A stretch of 64,000 bases of DNA from Dyadobacter bucti (lineage in GTDB: Bacteria; Bacteroidota; Bacteroidia; Cytophagales; Spirosomataceae). Where the stretch lies: NCBI RefSeq assembly GCF_005869225.1, contig NZ_SWFP01000001.1:682001-746000 (forward strand), written 5' to 3'. The notes under the pieces were generated by a model, which saw only the letters and a list, made by a program, of their open reading frames with translations, did not search any database and was not told the origin of the DNA. Both the position numbers and the translations under genes were made by a program. Below are positions 27,299-34,623 of this stretch, piece after piece (the first letter of the stretch is position 1; every line of letters starts with the position of its first letter).

Positions 27299-28378
27299 AT
27301 GAAACCATTCCTATTTTTTTTCCTTTCTGTTCTTTTTGCAGGTCAGGCTGCAAGCCAGACCAACAAGCGGACCGTTACCTGGACAGGCGCTGTGGATAAC
27401 AACTGGAACAATGCAAAAAACTGGTCGCCCGACGAAGTGCCAAACCCATGCAACCAGGTTATTATCCCGGTAGTGCCCTCCAAAAGATATCCCGTACTTC
27501 AATCGAATATTTTCGTGGACAACCTAACTCTCCAGGGAGGAAATTTAAGCACGAACCAGTTCAATATCAATTACATCAAAGGCAACAAGGGTATACAGGG
27601 CATTTACTATGAAGCCGTCGCCAGCAAAACCAGGATTATCAATGACATCAGTTACACCGTGCAGACTCCCGGCAAGGAGTATTCAATTAGCCGGTCAATC
27701 AGCACCTGTGCGCCTGTTTACCGGTTCGAGATCCATCCTGAGGACCACTGGCCGTCCGACCTGCCTGACCCCAAAAAGCCGGGAGATAAAGGGAACGAGC
27801 AGAACGGGCAAACCAAGGAACGTGTTGAACTGTCTCAGGCGAACCAAAAAATCTCTTTCGACCAGGACACCACCATCTGGATTTCCTACTCCATTTTTAT
27901 TGAGCCGGGCAAAGACATAGTTTATCGTAACGTAGCATATTATTGTGACCTCGGCCAATGGCATCATTCCGGTTCCTCGGGCGGACCACCATGGAATTTC
28001 AGCCTTCGCGGGCAGGATTTAATGACACTGGAAACCAGAGGCCACGCCAATGTCTACAGCAATGGAACATTGGTACCTGAAGAAAGGAAAACCGTCGTTG
28101 TAACGAGGGGCAAGTGGCACAATTTTGTAATCAGGACCCGCCACAGCAAAGGCAAAACGGGCCTGATCGAATGGTGGCTGGACGGCGAACTCCAGTGCAG
28201 TGTCAGCGGGATCGGTATCGGTTACAACGAAAAATCGATAGGATACTGGAAATTCGGCATATACCGTACCGCAGCCAGCAAAGGCGACCGTACCGATCTG
28301 GCGGTCCGCTATGCGAACATGGAAGTATCGGGAAATTCGCTCTTTTCAAGAGTGAAATCGCCGCTGCCTGTGGATTAA
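27299..28378 (+). CDS. Secreted heparin-lyase-I-like polysaccharide lyase
   Basis: Exported protein (359 aa; signal MKPFLFFFLSVLFAGQAAS). About 25-100 is a small beta domain (TVTWTGAVDNNWNNAKNWS, VIIPVVPSKRYPVL) seen in many surface proteins. About 120-350 resembles the PF14099 polysaccharide lyase jelly roll: KERVELSQ, IWISYSIFIEPG, LGQWHHSG, GKWHNFVIRTRHS, GLIEWWLDGEL, YWKFGIYR. Members cleave uronic-acid polysaccharides by elimination. The ATG at 27299 is chosen for the signal peptide. The gene ends in TTAA, which it shares with the stop of the opposite gene. Confidence 0.75.
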   Translation: MKPFLFFFLSVLFAGQAASQTNKRTVTWTGAVDNNWNNAKNWSPDEVPNPCNQVIIPVVPSKRYPVLQSNIFVDNLTLQGGNLSTNQFNINYIKGNKGIQGIYYEAVASKTRIINDISYTVQTPGKEYSISRSISTCAPVYRFEIHPEDHWPSDLPDPKKPGDKGNEQNGQTKERVELSQANQKISFDQDTTIWISYSIFIEPGKDIVYRNVAYYCDLGQWHHSGSSGGPPWNFSLRGQDLMTLETRGHANVYSNGTLVPEERKTVVVTRGKWHNFVIRTRHSKGKTGLIEWWLDGELQCSVSGIGIGYNEKSIGYWKFGIYRTAASKGDRTDLAVRYANMEVSGNSLFSRVKSPLPVD

Positions 28379-28938
28379 GTTAGGCGTGGTCTGAATGCAT
28401 TTTGTGCCTCTGGATTCAGCAGCATGATCATATCCTGGAATGATTGGCGCGCTTCGACATTGAGGTTGTCTACTGCTGCCAGATCATTGTGATGGTGCCT
28501 GTACAATTTCCATGCAGCATCTTTCAGCTCCGGCGAGTTGTCGGGCAGCATCGCTGCCAGCTCAGATTTTGAAGCTTTTGGTTGCATCGCCGCCAGCCTG
28601 TGCATCAGGTCGGGATACGGGCTGAGCTCATAAAACCAATTCTGTTTCTTTTGAGGATAATCCCGGATAACCTGCTGAAATCCGCTGCTGGCACGTTCGC
28701 GGATGCCGGCCAGTTTTTCAAGAATATCGGGATATCGGGTAGCGAGCAGGATGTCGTTACGGATATCCTCGCTGAACGGCGCAATCACACGCATCAGGCT
28801 CCGGTCAGTCACCATATTGTGCCGTGCATTGTTAACGATCTGATTGTCCTGTGCCTTGCCGGTAAACGATGCACCGGCAAAGAGGACAACGACAAACAAT
28901 TGAAGCGGTTTTATGGTCTTTTTTATTAATATTTTAAT
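28375..28938 (-). CDS. Secreted hypothetical protein with probable AUU start
   Basis: About 187 aa, exported. The mature part is helical (RSLMRVIAPFSEDIRNDILL, YPDILEKLAGIRERASSGF, FQDMIMLLNPEAQNAF); family not recognised. The only usual start is TTG at 28899, which gives a signal peptide with no positive charge. Reading on upstream gives KILIKKTIKPLQLFVVVLFA after an ATT at 28938, a perfect signal peptide. So an AUU start is likely. It lies 22 bases after the DUF4136 gene, in one operon, and shares its stop bases (TTAA) with the lyase gene. Confidence 0.6.
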   Translation of the reverse strand: MKILIKKTIKPLQLFVVVLFAGASFTGKAQDNQIVNNARHNMVTDRSLMRVIAPFSEDIRNDILLATRYPDILEKLAGIRERASSGFQQVIRDYPQKKQNWFYELSPYPDLMHRLAAMQPKASKSELAAMLPDNSPELKDAAWKLYRHHHNDLAAVDNLNVEARQSFQDMIMLLNPEAQNAFRPRLT

Positions 28939-28960
28939 TACTCAAACCTCAGTCACCCGG

Positions 28961-29521
28961 TTACCCTACATGTACCGGGAAGTTTTTCATCAGTTTTTTC
29001 ACGCCCTTACTGATCTGTTTATCCAGACGATTGGGGTTACTTACATCTCCCGAAATCGCCTTTTGCCAGATGATATCACCGGTTTTGGTATCCACCACAT
29101 CCAGGATCAGAGTTCCATCTGTATTGGTGCTGGAATAAGGATATCCTCCAAAACCATAACCTCCATAATAAGGCATTCCCCAGCCAAACCGGCCCCAGCC
29201 CATCATCATCGGATATCCCCCGCCTCCGTAGTAGTTCCTGCGCACACGCTGGGTATATGTATGAAACTGGAGCAGCAGGTCGGGGTTTTGTGTTTCTCGT
29301 ATTAAACCCCTGTCTGCCAATGCCTGATCAAAAGCATTTTGTACCCGGTGACGGGAAAAGGAGCTGCTGTACATCGGATTCTGGTTTGTTTTCATATCCG
29401 GTACAATCCAGTTGTAGGTAAGCGCTTTACCGGTTTTTTCAATCGGCTGCCGGGTACTTTGTGCAAAAGCTGTCAACCCTATCAAAGTCAGCATTCCCAA
29501 CAAAATCACATTCTTTTTCAT
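28961..29521 (-). CDS. DUF4136 domain secreted protein
   Basis: A 186-aa exported protein (signal MKKNVILLGMLTLIGLTAFA). The DUF4136 domain runs from YNWIVPDMKTNQNP through HRVQNAFDQALADRGL, DLLLQFHTYTQ, a Gly/Tyr-rich insert (about 95-130), LILDVVDTKTGDIIWQKAIS and VKKLMKNFP. Most relatives are lipoproteins of unknown function; this one has an ordinary signal rather than a lipobox. It is the first gene of a two-gene minus-strand operon. Confidence 0.88.
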   Translation of the reverse strand: MKKNVILLGMLTLIGLTAFAQSTRQPIEKTGKALTYNWIVPDMKTNQNPMYSSSFSRHRVQNAFDQALADRGLIRETQNPDLLLQFHTYTQRVRRNYYGGGGYPMMMGWGRFGWGMPYYGGYGFGGYPYSSTNTDGTLILDVVDTKTGDIIWQKAISGDVSNPNRLDKQISKGVKKLMKNFPVHVG

Positions 29522-29583
29522 TGTTCCTGATGCTTAATTATTATTTAAAATCACTCTTTTACTTTCCTTTTTTTGGGTTAGGG

Positions 29584-29604
29584 CAAGGGGGGAGATCCCC
29601 CTTG
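29584..29604. other. Hairpin between HtrA and DUF4136 genes
   Basis: CAAGGGGG (29584-29591) and CCCCCTTG (29597-29604) form an 8-bp G:C-rich stem with loop GAGAT, 27 bases past the protease stop on the minus strand. No T-run follows on that strand. It may still act as the 3' end of the protease messenger. Confidence 0.45.
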
Positions 29605-29630
29605 ATACCTAATCGCTCCTCGGTCAAACA

Positions 29631-31148
29631 TCACAATCCAATTGCGTAATACTGGGTTTCTTCATTACCCGGATACATTCCCTCGATCATCACACCACCC
29701 TTTTTGCTTTGCAATATTTTGACGGCGTCTTTCACACTGCTTACGGGCGTTTTATCAATTTTGGTGATCACAAAACCTTCTTCCATGTCTGTACCCTGGC
29801 GAATTTTACCGGCGCTGATCTGGCTTACCTGCACACCGGTAGGGATGTCATACTCTTTTTTCTGCTGACTCGTCAGGTCTTTCAGCTCAATGCCGAGCTG
29901 TTCCATCACCGCCGAAGACGATTGCTCGGCCATAGCAGTTTCAGAAATCCCTTTCAGTGTTACTGTCAGTACTTTCTCAGCACCGTCGCGGTCAACGTTC
30001 ACAGTTACTTTGTCGGAAGGTTTGTGCTGGGCAATGGCTTCCTGCAACTGAGGGACACCGGCGATTTCATGTCCGTCTATCTTCGTGATCACATCTCCGA
30101 TTTTAATCCCTGCTTCTTTGGCCGCGCTCTGGTCTGCAAAATTTTCAACCCGTACGCCTTTATCGACTTTCAGGTCAAAGGATTTCACTTTTTCCGCATC
30201 CACCTCGCTGATCCCAACACCCAGATATCCTCTCTGCACGGAGCCGAATTTCGATATGTCCTCCACCACCTTATGTGCGATGCTGGATGGTACCGCAAAC
30301 GAATACCCCGCAAATGAGCCGGTCTGACTGGCAATGGCTGTATTAATGCCGATGAGATTACCGTTCAGGTCGACGAGCGCACCGCCGGAATTGCCAGGGT
30401 TAACGGCCGCGTCTGTCTGGATAAAAGATTCGATAGGCGCCTTGGCATTCTCACCCAGAATATTGATACTCCGGCCTTTTGCACTCACGATCCCGGCAGT
30501 CACGGTTGAAGTAAGGTTATAAGGATTACCAACCGCCAGCACCCACTGGCCCACCTGCACATTTTCCGAATTGCCAAACGACAAGGCGGGTAGATCTTTT
30601 GCATCAATTTTGATCAGCGCAATGTCCGTATTGGGATCACTGCCAACCACTTTGGCCTTGTAGGTATGCTTGTCGGCTAAGGTAACCTCCAGCGATTCAG
30701 CACCCTGGATCACGTGGTTGTTGGTCACTATATAACCGTCGGGATTAATGATTACACCCGAGCCGGAAGCTTGTGGTTTTTCAGGTTTTCCCTGCGGTGA
30801 CTGCCGTTCGTCAAACGGGCTGCGTCCGCCAAAAAAGTCTTTGAAAGCATCCGGGATCTCCATATTGCTCACGGTGCGTTCGGGTTTGAGGGTCGCTTTA
30901 ATGTGCACCACGGCGGCAGTTGCTTTCTTGGAAGCAAATGAAAAATCGGCCGGGATCATGGCCACATTACCGGCTGCATTTTTTTCTTCCAGTCTGGCTG
31001 CCTTTACAAAAGGAGTCGCATTGTCAACCCAGGCCGAAAGCGTATCGGACTTGCCGAAATGTTCGTAGGTTGCATAGGAAGTTCCGCCCAAAAGTGCCGA
31101 TACAACGGCGATTGAAGCTATTTGTCTGAATTTTCGATTTTGATACAT
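29631..31148 (-). CDS. degP: HtrA/DegP-type periplasmic serine protease (Do family)
   Basis: Envelope protease/chaperone (505 aa) for misfolded exported proteins. An N-terminal signal anchor (IASIAVVSALLGG) is followed by a trypsin-like domain with catalytic H145 (NNHVIQG), D175 (DPNTDIALIKI) and S254 (VNPGNSGGALV). Two PDZ domains follow: about 305-395 (GYLGVGISEV, VENFADQSAAKEAGIKIGD) and about 410-500 (GVQVSQISAG, EEGFVITKIDKTPV). The start at 31148 is chosen because 21 upstream in-frame residues would precede the signal. A kinase/regulator pair lies upstream on the same strand, behind a terminator; a stress-response link is possible. Confidence 0.95.
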   Translation of the reverse strand: MYQNRKFRQIASIAVVSALLGGTSYATYEHFGKSDTLSAWVDNATPFVKAARLEEKNAAGNVAMIPADFSFASKKATAAVVHIKATLKPERTVSNMEIPDAFKDFFGGRSPFDERQSPQGKPEKPQASGSGVIINPDGYIVTNNHVIQGAESLEVTLADKHTYKAKVVGSDPNTDIALIKIDAKDLPALSFGNSENVQVGQWVLAVGNPYNLTSTVTAGIVSAKGRSINILGENAKAPIESFIQTDAAVNPGNSGGALVDLNGNLIGINTAIASQTGSFAGYSFAVPSSIAHKVVEDISKFGSVQRGYLGVGISEVDAEKVKSFDLKVDKGVRVENFADQSAAKEAGIKIGDVITKIDGHEIAGVPQLQEAIAQHKPSDKVTVNVDRDGAEKVLTVTLKGISETAMAEQSSSAVMEQLGIELKDLTSQQKKEYDIPTGVQVSQISAGKIRQGTDMEEGFVITKIDKTPVSSVKDAVKILQSKKGGVMIEGMYPGNEETQYYAIGL

Positions 31149-31252
31149 GGTACTGGATTGGTTAAGTATGCTCAAATTTCGAAACCGATCCTGTTGCAAT
31201 TTTGTCGACATTCTGAAGACATTCTGTAGTTTCAGTTTTTTTAAAAAAACAT

Positions 31253-31277
31253 AAAAAAAAGAGCGTTAAAACGCCCC
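31253..31277 (-). terminator. Intrinsic terminator of the kinase/regulator operon
   Basis: On the minus strand GGGGCGTT-TT-AACGCTC folds into a short stem (31263-31267 with 31270-31274, extendable) and is followed by eight T residues (31260-31253). It lies 31 bases after the histidine kinase stop. Confidence 0.75.
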
Positions 31278-31307
31278 TTTTACATATGACCGTCTATGAA
31301 GTTAATA

Positions 31308-32561
31308 TCACCAGCTCACGGTCAGCACATGCAGGTTTTCTTCCGTTTCGTAAGTGAGCGTTTGGCCGTTCACCTGGCATATCGTCTTGGCAAGTGCCAG
31401 TCCGAGGCCCAGTGAAGCCGAATTCGTACTTTCTTTTCTGAACCTTTCAAACATCAGTTCCGGGTTGATCTGGGTGACGTTGCCTGTGTTCCGGACTACA
31501 AGCTTGCCAGGCACCAGCGAAATAAAAATACTCCCATCCTCCACATTGTACCGGATCGCATTGGTCAGCAGGTTGTTCACCAGCACTTCCGCCAGGGCCG
31601 GGTGCATCACAGGCCCGGTCGGTTCGAGGTCGGTTTTAATGGATATTTTTCTTTGTTCGATCAGATCTTCCAGATCCCTCAGCTTACGCCCGATAATCGG
31701 CTGAAGGTTAACCGGCTCGTTCCCGGCGAGAAACTGCCGGTTTTCAATTTTTGTCAGCAATAATAAAGCCTGGTTCAGCCTGGCGAGCCGATTGGCAGCC
31801 TCGCTTACTTCCGACAATGCCAGCAACTGGTTTTCTTTCAGCGTCTCATCCTGAAAAAGACCCTCAATTTTGGACAGGATCACAGCCAGGGGCGTCTGGA
31901 TCTCGTGTGACGCATTTTCTGTAAATTCTTTCAGGTTTTGGTAGGTGCCCGCAAGCCTTTCCGTAAACCGTGTCAGCGAGAGGTTGAGCTGTTCGAATTC
32001 AAGGGTTTTGGTTCTGGAGAATTCCAGCACTTCATGTTTCTCAAGCTGATAGTTGTCGAGTGCGCGCAATGTTTTGTAAAAAGGCCGCCAGAGCCGCTCG
32101 GAGAGCCAGCTGTTCAGCAGCAGGAGCGACACCAGTAACAATGCTACGATAAAGGTGACGGTCATTACCACGGCCTTCATCAGCTGCTGCCGCTGCGCAA
32201 GTAACTGACTGATCGTCACCCGGTACCACTGTCCCTCCACCCTTTCATAAAATACAAGTTCCCGGTAAGGCTGCCGCTCGTTTTCGGACGTGTTCAGCAG
32301 ATTTCTTTCGCGCAGCAACATCCTGCCGGGATAGGGTACTGCCTGCAATTGAAGGCTGTCGCCCAGTTGGAGGATATACACAGGCAGCGTATCGATATGC
32401 CTGAGCTGCCAGCTGACTTTCGCCTTGCTCCGCAGCAGTTCCTTGTTCACCTCCTCATCGATCAGGTAACGGACAGAGAGAAAAAAAAGCCCTGCCCCCA
32501 GCGTAAGCACGCAAAGAGAGGTGATAATCTGGTACTGGAGAATGCGCCCGAGCAGCTTCAT
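31308..32561 (-). CDS. Sensor histidine kinase (OmpR-partner type)
   Basis: Inner-membrane sensor kinase (417 aa). TM1 is about 12-32 and TM2 about 132-152 (VVMTVTFIVALLLVSLLLLN), with a periplasmic sensor loop of about 100 residues between them. The dimerisation domain has the phospho-acceptor motif NASHEIQTPLAVIL, and the ATPase part has LLTNAIRYN, FERFRK and SLGLGLALAK. Its start overlaps the regulator stop by ATGA (32558-32561), so the pair is translationally coupled. The signal is unknown; periplasmic stress is possible given the neighbouring HtrA gene. Confidence 0.93.
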   Translation of the reverse strand: MKLLGRILQYQIITSLCVLTLGAGLFFLSVRYLIDEEVNKELLRSKAKVSWQLRHIDTLPVYILQLGDSLQLQAVPYPGRMLLRERNLLNTSENERQPYRELVFYERVEGQWYRVTISQLLAQRQQLMKAVVMTVTFIVALLLVSLLLLNSWLSERLWRPFYKTLRALDNYQLEKHEVLEFSRTKTLEFEQLNLSLTRFTERLAGTYQNLKEFTENASHEIQTPLAVILSKIEGLFQDETLKENQLLALSEVSEAANRLARLNQALLLLTKIENRQFLAGNEPVNLQPIIGRKLRDLEDLIEQRKISIKTDLEPTGPVMHPALAEVLVNNLLTNAIRYNVEDGSIFISLVPGKLVVRNTGNVTQINPELMFERFRKESTNSASLGLGLALAKTICQVNGQTLTYETEENLHVLTVSW

Positions 32562-33235
32562 TGTTCACTGAATTTATACCCAACTCCGTAAAGCGATCTG
32601 AGGTAATCGGGACAGCCTTTGTCCATGAGTTTTTTTCGCAGGTTTTTGATGTGCGTATAAATGAAATCGAAATTATCCATCAGGTCAGCATCGTCGCCCC
32701 AGAGATGTTCGGCTATCGACTCTTTGGTAAGCACCCGGTTTTTATTGGCGATCAAATACATCAGCAGGTCGTACTCTTTGCGGGTCAATATAATTTCCTG
32801 ATTTTCAACAGAAACCGAATGTTCCTGCGGGTCGATGGTGATTTTACCGAAACGGACCTGCTGGTTTCCCTGAAAATTCCTTCGGCGGATCACAGCCTGC
32901 ACCCTGGCATTCAGTTCCGAAAGATGGAAAGGTTTGGTGAGGTAATCGTCCGAGCCCAGGTTCAGGCCGGCGATCCGGTCATCCAGCGAATTTTTAGCCG
33001 AAATGATAATGATGCCCGTTTCCGGATATTTTCTTTTGAGTTCCCTGACAGCGTCCAGCCCGTCGCCGTCGGGCAGCATCAGGTCCACCAGCACACAGTC
33101 GTAGCGATAGATATTGATCTTTTCGATGGCATTCTCATAGTCCGGCGCCCACTCGCAGATGAAATTCTCGCGTTGAAAATAACTCTGGATGCTGGTCGCA
33201 AGTGCTTTTTCGTCTTCTATGAGTAAGAGCTTCAT
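32558..33235 (-). CDS. OmpR/PhoB-family response regulator
   Basis: DNA-binding response regulator (225 aa). The receiver domain (1-118) has IEDE, phospho-acceptor D51 (VLVDLMLPDGDG) and the YLTKPF lysine. The C-terminal winged helix (about 128-222) includes LTRKEYDLLMYLI, LTKESIAEHLWG and VGYKFSEQ. It is the first gene of the pair with the kinase. The upstream region (33236-33396) contains TAACATTTG on the minus strand, one base too long for the -7 consensus. Confidence 0.95.
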   Translation of the reverse strand: MKLLLIEDEKALATSIQSYFQRENFICEWAPDYENAIEKINIYRYDCVLVDLMLPDGDGLDAVRELKRKYPETGIIIISAKNSLDDRIAGLNLGSDDYLTKPFHLSELNARVQAVIRRRNFQGNQQVRFGKITIDPQEHSVSVENQEIILTRKEYDLLMYLIANKNRVLTKESIAEHLWGDDADLMDNFDFIYTHIKNLRKKLMDKGCPDYLRSLYGVGYKFSEQ

Positions 33236-33396
33236 ATCTTATTTTTGAACAAATGGAACTGTTAAAACTGGTGAAAATCTGAAGTTGTCTGTAACTATTG
33301 TCAAATGTTATACAAAAAAAATTATAAATGCGCCCAGCGGTTACAACCATTTGCAGGGCTAAAACGTCGTTAAAATAGAATAAACCATCGTTAAAA

Positions 33397-34083
33397 ATGA
33401 AAAACCTTTTTGCTTTAAGCTTTACAACATTATTCCTTGCCGTAACCGGGTGCCAGATGGACCAGTCGCCTGATCCGGAAATCATCATCGAGCCGCCCAT
33501 TTCCACTTTGATAGCACATGACACGATCACGACAGGTAACTATCTGGGGATGAGCATTGGAGACGAAGCAGAAAGTATCTACTCCGTTCTACAGTTTCTG
33601 CAGCAGACCAGCGGCGTTACCGCCATCAACATTGTCAGCAATATTTCATCGGATATTACAAAGCTCCGCGACCGCATTGCTCTTTACGACTATATTTTGC
33701 TGGATCAGAATACGGGTACCGACACGGGCGTCCAGATCACGCTTGAAAAAAACAAGGTCAAGGCCATTTACCTCAATAGCGGCAAAAAACTTTCTCAATG
33801 GCCTGAAAAAGGAAAACCCGAAGCTTCCGTACGAATGGGCGACGAGGCAGGCGCTCTCTATGGCAAGCTCTTCAATATCAGCAAGGACAAATCACATTCC
33901 AATAAATTTCAGCGTATTTCCCTGCTGACCAAAAACCTTAACTCACCCTTTGATCCCGAAATGGCCCGTTCGCCTCAGTGGTATTTCGCCCACAAAACAG
34001 GCCCGGGTTTATGGGAGGTGGTCATGGCGCATTTCAAAGAAGGCAAGCTGAACGCTGTTGAGGTGCAACGCTACAGGGATTAG
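33397..34083 (+). CDS. Hypothetical lipoprotein with an internal duplication
   Basis: A 228-aa lipoprotein (lipobox FLAVTGC, C19), envelope-located; family not recognised. Two related segments are visible: GMSIGDEAESIYSVLQ (51-66) and VRMGDEAGALYGKLFN (145-160), each followed by a mixed alpha/beta stretch, so the protein is probably two copies of one small domain. It is monocistronic, with a good terminator after it. It begins 160 bases from the divergent regulator gene, so the two-component system could control it. Confidence 0.7.
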   Translation: MKNLFALSFTTLFLAVTGCQMDQSPDPEIIIEPPISTLIAHDTITTGNYLGMSIGDEAESIYSVLQFLQQTSGVTAINIVSNISSDITKLRDRIALYDYILLDQNTGTDTGVQITLEKNKVKAIYLNSGKKLSQWPEKGKPEASVRMGDEAGALYGKLFNISKDKSHSNKFQRISLLTKNLNSPFDPEMARSPQWYFAHKTGPGLWEVVMAHFKEGKLNAVEVQRYRD

Positions 34084-34102
34084 AAACCCTTGCCTGCGCA
34101 AT

Positions 34103-34145
34103 AGCTTCCCGGGTTGGTCGTCAGGATCTCCGGGAAGCTTTTTTA
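34103..34145 (+). terminator. Intrinsic terminator after the lipoprotein gene
   Basis: AGCTTCCCGG (34103-34112) pairs with CCGGGAAGCT (34130-34139) around a 17-base loop, followed by a T-run. Confidence 0.85.
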
Positions 34146-34318
34146 TTCAACAACCATTCAAAATATCATGTATTTTCGGATAAGGGTCATTTCACAAAAA
34201 CAACGGCTTTCTCTCTTATGCACAACTAATTAGAAATTCATTAGAATCTCAGAACGGATTTTAAATAGATCAAAGGACTTCTTATTTTAGTTTTCCGCAA
34301 ACCAATCCCGACCTGACA

Positions 34319-34606
34319 ATGACCCTGGAAAGAATAAAAGATGAGATGATACTGAGAACTGAGCAAAAAATCGATGAGATCAAGACCCGCCAGTTTGATA
34401 TTCCTAAAAGCACTTACAAGTTTTCCAGATTGTACAGATCCCTGGCGGCCGAGATCCACGGTTATGCGTTAAAGCAGGTTGGCGAAATGATCGACCGGAA
34501 CCATCTCCGGGTGGATACAAAAACGGTCATTGCTTTTATAGAAAAAGATCTTAACCGGCTGGTGGGACAAGTACCCCGCATCCTGGCTTCCAAAACCGGC
34601 GGCTGA
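34319..34606 (+). CDS. Small helical hypothetical protein (95 aa)
   Basis: A cytoplasmic, mostly helical protein: MTLERIKDEMILRTEQKIDE, then YKFSRLYRSLAAEIHGYALK and FIEKDLNRLVGQVPRIL. No domain is recognised. It is monocistronic, between a terminator region and the convergent PQQ dehydrogenase 17 bases away. The coding frame is clean and has its own ATG. Confidence 0.65.
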   Translation: MTLERIKDEMILRTEQKIDEIKTRQFDIPKSTYKFSRLYRSLAAEIHGYALKQVGEMIDRNHLRVDTKTVIAFIEKDLNRLVGQVPRILASKTGG

Positions 34607-34623
34607 AACAGCGAACCACTGCA

